Origin: a virus
Direction: 5' to 3' (one strand)
Length of the DNA stretch: 21,803 bases
IMG/VR virus record: IMGVR_UViG_3300014720_000216
Coordinates: 1-21,803 of that record
Shown in pieces: positions 1 to 6,431 of the stretch; position 1 is the first letter of the stretch, and each line of letters begins with the position of its first letter. The notes beneath the pieces were generated by a model that worked only from the letters and a program-made list of their open reading frames with translations, searched no databases and was not told the DNA's origin. Made by a program: the position numbers and the translations under genes.

Positions 1-266
1 AATATTTCTTCCAACAACACTTTGCCAGTGGCAGGATCCAATGTGAGTGCTGTGCTCACTGAGCTGTTGATTTCATCTGGTATGTAAGTGGCATCAATTT
101 TGGTGCTGGCATTCAAAGGTGCCACACCACTCACTTGACCTCTGCCGTTGATCACAATGATCAGTTCATCCAGTGCTGCTTTGATGTCCACACGTGCTGC
201 TGCAGGTGAATCTGTGTTGGAATCCAAATTGGTAGTGATAACGTTTGCTGCTGTGGCCCAGGCCAT
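1..266 (-). CDS. Tail fibre protein, N-terminal part (runs off the left edge)
   Basis: Reading from ATG at 266 the frame stays open to base 1, giving about 88 residues. The start MAWATAANVITTN is followed by a DSPAAARVDIKAALDEL stretch and an INGRGQVSGVAPLNAS segment, typical of marine phage fibre N-termini that join the fibre to the tail tip. The first 40 residues resemble the N-termini of the proteins starting at 1862 and 18942 (an early Trp, then a D-rich stretch, then AR-x-DIK), so all three may dock on the same site. A strong AAGGAG lies 7 bases before the ATG. The C-terminal receptor-binding part lies outside the window. Fibre role is inferred from this similarity and from position; confidence is good for the gene, moderate for the role. 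Confidence 0.8.
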   Translation of the reverse strand, partial: MAWATAANVITTNLDSNTDSPAAARVDIKAALDELIIVINGRGQVSGVAPLNASTKIDATYIPDEINSSVSTALTLDPATGKVLLEEI

Positions 267-269
267 AAT

Positions 270-368
270 TTACTCCTTCTGTTTGATATTTATGGCGCTT
301 GTATTACAAGCACCGCACAATGATTCTTTTGCCCTAAAAACGAGCGATTTTACAGCTTTAAACCACAT
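270..368 (-). CDS. Possible small ORF, 32 aa, ending in the next gene's RBS
   Basis: ATG at 368 opens one base after the preceding stop, and the frame runs 32 codons to TAA at 270. The product starts MWFKAVKSLVFRAKE, is basic, has CGAC in the middle and ends KQKE. The last codons AAG GAG TAA are also the Shine-Dalgarno sequence of the fibre gene that begins at 266, and the possible late-promoter motif at 287-294 lies inside it. No family is recognised. It may be a coupling or leader peptide, or chance; without homologues it cannot be told from an untranslated spacer. Confidence 0.3.
   Translation of the reverse strand: MWFKAVKSLVFRAKESLCGACNTSAINIKQKE
287..294 (-). promoter_or_regulatory. 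CATAAATA motif, possible T4-type late promoter
   Basis: On the coding strand the sequence is CCATAAATATCAAA, 20 bases before the ATG at 266. The same 14 bases precede the fibre gene at 18942. T4-type late promoters consist of little more than TATAAATA, with transcription starting a few bases downstream; that would give a short leader just holding the AAGGAG. This is a motif match only. Confidence 0.35.
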
Positions 369-369
369 A

Positions 370-480
370 TTAATCAGTATCTTGAACATAATCCGCTGAC
401 ACATATCCTGTGCTCACATAGGCAGCATTGGTTTCGGTTTGCACTCTACCCAGCGAAGTTTGTTTGGCAGCGCCCAGCAT
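370..480 (-). CDS. Small conserved-looking protein, 36 aa, coupled to fibre gene
   Basis: The ATG at 480 shares its A with the TAA stop of the 460-residue fibre gene (TAATG), the same junction used between many sure genes here, and the frame runs 36 codons to TAA at 370. The product begins MLGAAKQTSLGRVQTETN and contains a tandem pattern AAYVSTGYVSADYV rich in Tyr and Val. The TAATG coupling and non-random composition make it more likely real than the 32-residue ORF after it. The function is unknown; its place at the fibre end suggests a small tail-tip or fibre-associated protein. Confidence 0.55.
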   Translation of the reverse strand: MLGAAKQTSLGRVQTETNAAYVSTGYVSADYVQDTD

Positions 481-1862
481 TACACATATCCTTTGTTGAT
501 GCTGGCAAAATAGGTGCCTCCAATGTAACTGATGGTCATGATGTCGATGGCATTGGCACCTGTGCTGAGTGTGCTGACACCACCTGCAAACAGCATGCGG
601 TTGGCCGAATCCAGTCCTTCGGTGAATGTTCTTCCACCAGTGCCGTCCTGTGTGATCAGCAAGGTCACAGTCTGACCTTCACGTGCATCCGCAAATCCTG
701 TGAATGTGATGTTGCCGGTCAATCTCATGCGCTGTGTGTTGCCATTGGCCACTGTGATGGATAATGATCCTGTGACATTGCCTTGATTGTACACAGTTTC
801 TGCATAGTCTTTGAATTCTACCTGACGTAGGATCCTATCACTGCAATTGATAGTTGCATTGATACTAGGAGTTAATTTGATGTCTCCTGTAGCTTGAGTG
901 GTTAATTCAATCACGCCTCCCGTGCCTGTGATACTTTGACCGCCATCTATGGTTATATTACCGTTGGTAGTGTCTTTAGCAAATAATGTAATTTGCCCCC
1001 CAGTTCCGCCACCTGGTGGTGCACCACTTTGTAAATTTAATGATTCACCTACGGTTGAGATACTAATGCTGTTTGGCAGAGTAGTTCTGGTGTCAAGGTA
1101 AAGAGCGTTTGCTTGTAAAAATATCTGACCTTGTGATCCACCGCTTTTGCCAGTAGTGATCAATATATCGTTATCTGCAATAATTGTATTGCTGGTTTGC
1201 AGTGTTATGCTAGGCGGTGTTGATCCTCCTGTGGTTAAAACCAAATTGCCAGTGCCATTGGTTGTAATAAAAGCGTTGGCATTTAAATCACCCACACGCA
1301 CGGTGTCTGTGGTCAATTGCACATCACCTGTGCCGTTGGGTTCCAATTGAATGTGACCATTGGTCACATTATTCACAATCTTAAAATTATTCACATCTAA
1401 ATCTTCATTTAGAGGATTCACTGAAATAGCATACACTTCTACTGAACCGTGTGCCAAATTTATTCTGGCATAGTAGTCGGTTCCATCAAAAAAGATATCA
1501 GCAGTGTCCACAGCGCCATTGATCTGTGTGAGACTTTCCAAACCATTCTCCCACAGCATATTGCTGCTGAGATTAAATGTGGGGCCTGCTGCTGGTTGTT
1601 TGAATATCATCATGAGACGCTGACCAGCAACAGGATTGGCAAAAGCATTCATAGTGATGTTGCCTGTGAGTGTGATGCGCTGTATTTCGCCATTGGCCAC
1701 ATCTGGTGTGATGGTGCCTGTGGTACTGCCCCCAGTGAACACATTGCTGGCCATGGTGTTCACAGCATCCGACATCTTTTTGAGTTCGGGTCTGCTGGCC
1801 GCTACTGAATCTGCATCTGCGTCAAATGCAGCACTGTTGGGTAAAATCGATGGCCAAGTCAT
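480..1862 (-). CDS. Tail fibre protein with duplicated beta domain, 460 aa
   Basis: The N-terminus MTWPSILPNSAAFDADADSVAASRP matches the docking-type N-termini of the genes starting at 266 and 18942. Residues about 45-145 and 355-460 are two versions of one domain: each has NG-x-x-QR-x-x-LTGNIT, then FA, GQ, a G-T-F step, and ends with a D-I-x-x-Y-G-Y-A-I-N pattern close to phage fibre beta modules. Between them, about residues 150-350, lies a stretch with NGTGDVQL and GGGTGGQITL repeats that looks like a beta-helical shaft and is more A+T-rich in DNA. AAGGGAG lies before the ATG at 1862, inside the end of the preceding gene. Likely a receptor-binding fibre; the specific receptor is unknown. 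Confidence 0.82.
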   Translation of the reverse strand: MTWPSILPNSAAFDADADSVAASRPELKKMSDAVNTMASNVFTGGSTTGTITPDVANGEIQRITLTGNITMNAFANPVAGQRLMMIFKQPAAGPTFNLSSNMLWENGLESLTQINGAVDTADIFFDGTDYYARINLAHGSVEVYAISVNPLNEDLDVNNFKIVNNVTNGHIQLEPNGTGDVQLTTDTVRVGDLNANAFITTNGTGNLVLTTGGSTPPSITLQTSNTIIADNDILITTGKSGGSQGQIFLQANALYLDTRTTLPNSISISTVGESLNLQSGAPPGGGTGGQITLFAKDTTNGNITIDGGQSITGTGGVIELTTQATGDIKLTPSINATINCSDRILRQVEFKDYAETVYNQGNVTGSLSITVANGNTQRMRLTGNITFTGFADAREGQTVTLLITQDGTGGRTFTEGLDSANRMLFAGGVSTLSTGANAIDIMTISYIGGTYFASINKGYV

Positions 1863-1863
1863 G

Positions 1864-2592
1864 CTATATCTCCCTTATGTTGCCGTTGACGTCACTGCTG
1901 ACCAGCGGCAAGTATTGTGCCTGCACATCCAATCTGCAGTCTATTCTGCGTCTTTTGCCGTAGCTGTCAGCATCATATATATTCAACACCACTGGTGTGC
2001 TGCTTTTATCTACCAAGACCAAAGGAACTTCATTGTCCTGTGCTGAATCACCCAAACTTTGGGCGTGTGCTTGTGTGAGTATGTTTTTGATTTTGCCCAC
2101 ATTGATATCAAATGTAAGATTGCGCAGTCCCACTGAACCTGTGAGTGTGCTGGTGTCAATGTCTGCTTTGCTGATGGTTTCTGCACGATTGTTGAAACGC
2201 AAATCCACAGATTGAATCTCAGGTGCTGCTTGACCCGCACTGTCCTGTGTGAGTGTGATATCCGCTTCAAAATATCTGCCATACACAGCGGACACTGTGG
2301 CGGTGTTGGGGTGAATGGTGGTGGTGGTTGGAGACACAATTGATCCTGCGCTGTCCACAGCAGTGCCTGCTCTGATCACGGTGGTCACAGGAAGACTGGC
2401 CTGCACTTCAGTGAGCAAATTAAACCAATCCACAGTGCCTGTGTCCTGCACAATGGTGGTGTAGGTGAGTGTGCTGCTGGGTGTGCCCTGCCAACTGGTG
2501 AATGCACTCCATGTGGCATAACTGCTCCAAGTTTCAGTGCCCTTACTGAGATAGGTGTTGTTGTATTTGTCGAAATATCCTGTGCCTGGCAT
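1864..2592 (-). CDS. Uncharacterised tail-tip protein, 242 aa
   Basis: No family is recognised with certainty. The start MPGTGYFDKYNNTYLSKGTETWSSY is rich in Tyr, Trp and Ser; a Thr-rich middle (SPTTTTIHPNT, residues about 88-98) precedes a segment with FEADITLTQDSAGQ and a C-terminal part with DNEVPLVLVDKSS, VVLNIYDADSYGKRRRID and a beta pattern. There is no signal peptide or membrane segment. It sits between the central hub and a fibre gene, with stop and start separated by two bases on each side and a good GGGAGGT before its ATG. That context suggests a hub-associated or fibre-connecting virion protein. The gene itself is sure; the role is inferred from position. Confidence 0.75.
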   Translation of the reverse strand: MPGTGYFDKYNNTYLSKGTETWSSYATWSAFTSWQGTPSSTLTYTTIVQDTGTVDWFNLLTEVQASLPVTTVIRAGTAVDSAGSIVSPTTTTIHPNTATVSAVYGRYFEADITLTQDSAGQAAPEIQSVDLRFNNRAETISKADIDTSTLTGSVGLRNLTFDINVGKIKNILTQAHAQSLGDSAQDNEVPLVLVDKSSTPVVLNIYDADSYGKRRRIDCRLDVQAQYLPLVSSDVNGNIREI

Positions 2593-2594
2593 CT

Positions 2595-4742
2595 TTAACC
2601 TCCCAAACTCTGACTGCCACCTGTGGCGGGCACATTGGGATTGGTATCCACAATGTAATTGATATAACCTTCAATGCTGTAATCTGTGATGGTGCTGCCA
2701 GCTATGCTGTAGGTGTAACCTGTAAAACCAATTGGAGCAAGACTCAAATCTCCACCAATTCTAAATTCTGTTTCTCCCATGTATCTTATTTTGTATCTAT
2801 AACTTTTGGCCAATACTATTGGTTCATCAATGTTATTGCCATTAACATAGGTAAATGGCAGTGATTTTTTTACCACCAATGTGTTGCCTTGAAACACATC
2901 AATGATCACACGATTGACCAATGTGGATATGGGTTGTCTAAATCTTAGTGATGTGGTTCTTGCTCCATAAAATGGATATCCCTGAGCAGTGCCATCGCCA
3001 TTTTTAACAAATGTAAATAATCCTTGTGAATATTGACTCAACCAATCACTGGATGGAGAAATTCTTCGCACACAAGGATTCAATGCTGTGTATGCATCCA
3101 GTTGAGATGGGTTAGTTTTAATAACCCAACCCTGAATGTATCTGATAGGTGGTGGTGGTGGCGGTGGTGGCGGTGTGGGTGGTAGGGGTGGCACAACAAT
3201 AGCAGGAGGTGTGGGTGGTGGCGGATTTTCTGGCAAAAACACCGGCGGTGGTATGTCTATCTGCGGACCCGGCACATAGGGATAATTGGTGGCCACGTGT
3301 TCAGTGCAACTTATACTGATCGTGCCATCCACATTCAATTTCATATTGATCACTCTGAATGTTTTGTTGCTGAGATTCAACACACTGTCAGTGATGCGTA
3401 TGATGTCACCAGGTATCACATCTATCAATTCTTGTGTGGCAATAAATTCAATACCAGATTGATTTCTACTTTTTTTGTAGATGCTTTCGGCCATAAATTT
3501 TGCAATGTAAGCACTGCTGATGGTGCCGAATGTGAATTCACCTGTGAGTTCTTCATCTTGATCCACTGTCAAATCTCCACTCACACGATGCACAGCTTGT
3601 TGCACAGTGAAATCTATGTTGGGATCCACATAATTCACAATCACTTGATTGTATTTGGTACCTTTGGTTTCACCTGTGAGTGTGATGCCTCCCACAATCT
3701 CTGATTTGTCCACATCATAAGCAATGCTCACTGTGGCACTGGTAATATCTGTGGCATTGCCACCATCTTCCACAATCAATTTGTATCTGCCCTGCACATA
3801 TGGCATCATGCCTCTGCATCCACCCACCAACACTTTCACATTGTCAATTAATTTTTGTTTGGTGTCCATCACAGCACAACAGGTCATGGCCTGTCCAGTG
3901 GTGGTTGCAAAATAGGTCACTGTTTGATTGAATTTGGTTGCTGCCGTTTTGAAACTGTCAGCATCAATTTCATCTCTGCTGATGCCACAACCATATCTGG
4001 GATTCATCATGTAATCCAGCAAACAATTGGCAGGATTGGTGCCTTCCACACCAGTATAGGTCTTGGTGAGACTGCCATAAACTGCACTCAATTGAGCACC
4101 TGTGGTGTGAGTGGTCACATCAAAAACTTTTCGGCCACACACATCAAATTGCACAGTGGGCACACCACCTTGATAAGGGTTGGCATCTGCTTCTGCTTGT
4201 GTGGTAATGGTGCGCCATTCAAATCTCATGGCCACATAGGCCACACCCGGCAATGTTCTAGATTTTGTAGGCCAGCTGGGTGTTTGATTCAGTAATGTGC
4301 TCTGTGATTGATTTTCTGTGCCTGTGAATACCTGCAATTGACAACGCCCTGCGTATTTGCCTTCAGTCACATCTATGATTGTGCCCACTGCATAAGTGCC
4401 TGCTGCAGGTTGTGGCAATGCTTCATCATCTATTAATATTTTTTTTATGCCAGCAATTTCGCCTTCACACACCACATAGCACACGTACAAATAGCTGTTG
4501 CTGGTGCCGTTGGTCTCCACAAATATGATGGTGCCACCCACGCGTCTAAAACCATAGATCACAGGTATCTGTTCATTGGTGCCGAATTTATTCACCAGCA
4601 CACCTTGTTCTCGTGCAGCATCACCCACATCAGGTGCGCCCATGGGTTTGATGTTGAATCCAAAGAAATCTCCCACAAATCCCACCACCTTTTTGAACAC
4701 CTTGGCGATGGGTTTAACTATGGCATCTACCACTCCGCCCAT
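2595..4742 (-). CDS. Central tail hub / host-specificity protein, lambda J-like (TipJ), 715 aa
   Basis: The start chosen is ATG at 4742, which overlaps the stop of the GNAT-like gene as TAATG; an in-frame ATG at 4778 lies inside that gene and has no better signal. Residues 59-70, IPVIYGFRRVGG, and the LLDYMMNPRYGCGIS segment near residues 240-255 are characteristic of J-like tail tip attachment proteins, which close the tail tube and hold the fibres. An amphipathic N-terminus (residues 1-30) is followed by hub domains to about 490, then a proline linker (about 498-531, with nine Pro in a row) and a C-terminal domain of about 180 residues whose DNA is more A+T-rich. At 715 residues it is shorter than lambda J (over 1100). 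Host contact is expected through the C-terminal part or attached fibres. Confidence 0.9.
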   Translation of the reverse strand: MGGVVDAIVKPIAKVFKKVVGFVGDFFGFNIKPMGAPDVGDAAREQGVLVNKFGTNEQIPVIYGFRRVGGTIIFVETNGTSNSYLYVCYVVCEGEIAGIKKILIDDEALPQPAAGTYAVGTIIDVTEGKYAGRCQLQVFTGTENQSQSTLLNQTPSWPTKSRTLPGVAYVAMRFEWRTITTQAEADANPYQGGVPTVQFDVCGRKVFDVTTHTTGAQLSAVYGSLTKTYTGVEGTNPANCLLDYMMNPRYGCGISRDEIDADSFKTAATKFNQTVTYFATTTGQAMTCCAVMDTKQKLIDNVKVLVGGCRGMMPYVQGRYKLIVEDGGNATDITSATVSIAYDVDKSEIVGGITLTGETKGTKYNQVIVNYVDPNIDFTVQQAVHRVSGDLTVDQDEELTGEFTFGTISSAYIAKFMAESIYKKSRNQSGIEFIATQELIDVIPGDIIRITDSVLNLSNKTFRVINMKLNVDGTISISCTEHVATNYPYVPGPQIDIPPPVFLPENPPPPTPPAIVVPPLPPTPPPPPPPPPIRYIQGWVIKTNPSQLDAYTALNPCVRRISPSSDWLSQYSQGLFTFVKNGDGTAQGYPFYGARTTSLRFRQPISTLVNRVIIDVFQGNTLVVKKSLPFTYVNGNNIDEPIVLAKSYRYKIRYMGETEFRIGGDLSLAPIGFTGYTYSIAGSTITDYSIEGYINYIVDTNPNVPATGGSQSLGG

Positions 4743-5227
4743 TATGACAATCCTTTCATATGAATATATCCCACACAATCAGCACCTTTGCTGCGATAGA
4801 ACGACTGTGCTCTGTCCAAAAATCTCACAGTGGGTTTGAATTCTGCTGTGTGTGCCACACACATGGCCTGCATCATTTTGGCACCAGCTGCATAGAAGAA
4901 ATCTTCACAGGCCTCCCACATCTGATCAGATAAACTTTTTTGACGTGCTTCTGGATGCACAAAAAACATCACCACATTGCCTATCACTGTGTCATTGTAT
5001 AATTTTTTGCTGACCTGCGCCACAGCATAGGCCACAATTTGTTGATCTTGTTCGCACACAAATATTCTAAAATTTGGATCAATCATGGCCTGTCTCAATC
5101 TATCAAAACAAACTTTTTCATCCAGTGGATCATGTGAGGCCAATTCAGCACTCTTGCCGTGCTCGTGTATGATGGGCATCAATCTATTGATTTCTTTGGG
5201 TTGTAATACTCTTATGTGATGTATCAT
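4742..5227 (-). CDS. GNAT-like acetyltransferase-fold protein in tail module, 161 aa
   Basis: The start is the ATG at 5227 (MIHHIRVLQPKEINRLMP), which overlaps the preceding stop as TAATG; an in-frame ATG 15 bases upstream is inside that gene. The order of elements fits a GNAT fold: an N-terminal helix and loop, a central strand FRIFVCEQDQQIVAYAVAQV, then VIGNVVMFFVHPEAR followed by the helix SLSDQMWEACEDFFYAAGA and a late FYRSKGADCVGYIHMKG strand pair. The usual acetyl-CoA loop Q/R-x-x-G-x-G/A is degenerate here (RQKSLS has no glycine), so activity is doubtful. It lies between a DUF2163-like protein and the hub, where lambda-like and gene-transfer-agent modules usually carry an NlpC/P60 peptidase. 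It may be a virion or assembly protein. Confidence 0.75.
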   Translation of the reverse strand: MIHHIRVLQPKEINRLMPIIHEHGKSAELASHDPLDEKVCFDRLRQAMIDPNFRIFVCEQDQQIVAYAVAQVSKKLYNDTVIGNVVMFFVHPEARQKSLSDQMWEACEDFFYAAGAKMMQAMCVAHTAEFKPTVRFLDRAQSFYRSKGADCVGYIHMKGLS

Positions 5228-5805
5228 TATACTTTGCCCCATCTGATATCTTTGAGAGTCACAGCACTGAATTCCATACTTTGGTCTGTGGGGTGCTCCA
5301 CTTGAAAGTTGCCCTGATTGGTTCGGCGACCTGATCGCTTGTCAAAATTGATGAACTGACTGCTGATCTGAATGGTTATTTCTGCTGTGTTGATATCATT
5401 TCTCACACTGTATCCACTGATTCTGCCTCTGAATATGGTAATAGCATTTTCACCTGCTGAATCACCTATCAATTGATTGGTGCTGAAATTGATGAATCCT
5501 CTGCGAATGGTCACCAACTGATTAATCTGAGCACTGGTGGCAAATGACGTCACATCATTAACATTCAGAGCACTCAGTGTGATGGTGGCACTCACAATCT
5601 GCACATCAGCATTCTCTTCTGTTTCGCTGACATTTAGAAAAGCTCCTTGAGCAGTGTAAGTGTTAGAGTTGAAAGTGATATTGTAAGGAGCGTCTGTGTA
5701 TCTAGTGGTGCTGCCATTGGCCATGCCTATGTCTATCAACAGCACACTGATAATGCTGTTGCCAGCAAGATAAACATTTTGATCTGTGGTAAGATTCCTC
5801 ACCAT
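5227..5805 (-). CDS. Minor tail protein, DUF2163-like, 192 aa
   Basis: The start MVRNLTTDQNVYLAGN is followed by IISVLLIDIGM, a TRYTDAPYNITFNSNTY strand, QGAFLNVSETEEN and ITLSALNVNDV, a pattern like the DUF2163 / BR0599 tail proteins that sit next to the hub in gene transfer agents and lambda-like siphoviruses. The middle, IRRGFINFSTN and ITIFRGRISGYSV, is also typical of distal tail proteins that ring the tube end. It starts on a TAATG overlap with the gene before and ends on one with the gene after, so three tail-tip genes are coupled. The family assignment is by pattern and position only and could instead be lambda gpL-like. Confidence 0.75.
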   Translation of the reverse strand: MVRNLTTDQNVYLAGNSIISVLLIDIGMANGSTTRYTDAPYNITFNSNTYTAQGAFLNVSETEENADVQIVSATITLSALNVNDVTSFATSAQINQLVTIRRGFINFSTNQLIGDSAGENAITIFRGRISGYSVRNDINTAEITIQISSQFINFDKRSGRRTNQGNFQVEHPTDQSMEFSAVTLKDIRWGKV

Positions 5806-6431
5806 TAGATAGTCTCCTGTACATCCACCCTGTATGCTACCAATCCATCATTGGTGTATTGAAACTCTTGCAAATCACTGGTGGCAAACATTTTAAAATA
5901 CACGTTTTTGTAAGTGATTGCAGCACCTGGAGAAGTCTGTGTGATAATGGGGGGTTCCACAGTGAAAGTGCTGGTGCCTGGCGAAGCAGTCACATCTGCC
6001 ACCACCATATAAACTTTGTCATGTCCAGCAAGTTGAATCACATTGCCAGCTTTTATCACAGAAGCTGGACCACTGATGTTGTTCACAACCACCGAAGTGG
6101 CACCCACTGCGGCCAATGTGTTCACTTGCAATGTGCTGGGTCCATCAGTGCCAATAAAATTGCTCACACCTGGTATCTGCACATAAAAATCATTGAGAGG
6201 TCCGCGTGCTTTGGCAAAGAATGCTTGTATGGGTCTGTATTCTGCCTGAGTGCCTGGCACGAATTGCAGAGTGCCTGCCCACAGTGTGGTGGCCGTGCTC
6301 ACACGCACCGATCTGCCACTCTGAGTCTGTGTGATCTTGGTGATGTTTCTCTGTTGGAAATTAACTGCTGTGAATCCTATGTCTGTGGCCAGTGTGGCCG
6401 ATGCTCCGTTGAGATAACCTATGTTGGCCAT
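5805..6431 (-). CDS. Distal/minor tail protein, 208 aa
   Basis: This protein follows the tape measure directly (TAATG overlap at 6431) and precedes the DUF2163-like gene (TAATG at 5805), the position of distal tail proteins (lambda gpM, gene-transfer-agent distal protein). It opens MANIGYLNGASATLATDIGF, continues with VNFQQRNITKITQTQSGRSV and has LWAGTLQFVPGTQAEYRPIQAFF, a tail-ring style beta pattern. A middle insert of about residues 100-155 (LQVNTLAAVGATSVVV to IKAGNVIQLAGHDKVYMVV) looks like a separate small beta domain often inserted in such proteins. There is no membrane segment. The tail role is well supported by context; the exact family is not. Confidence 0.75.
   Translation of the reverse strand: MANIGYLNGASATLATDIGFTAVNFQQRNITKITQTQSGRSVRVSTATTLWAGTLQFVPGTQAEYRPIQAFFAKARGPLNDFYVQIPGVSNFIGTDGPSTLQVNTLAAVGATSVVVNNISGPASVIKAGNVIQLAGHDKVYMVVADVTASPGTSTFTVEPPIITQTSPGAAITYKNVYFKMFATSDLQEFQYTNDGLVAYRVDVQETI

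Noticed and set aside
4742-4778. Earlier ATG for the hub giving MCGIYSYERIVIM
   Set aside because: It lies inside the GNAT-like gene; the ATG at 4742 on the TAATG overlap has a spaced AAAGGA and starts the usual MGG-type hub N-terminus.
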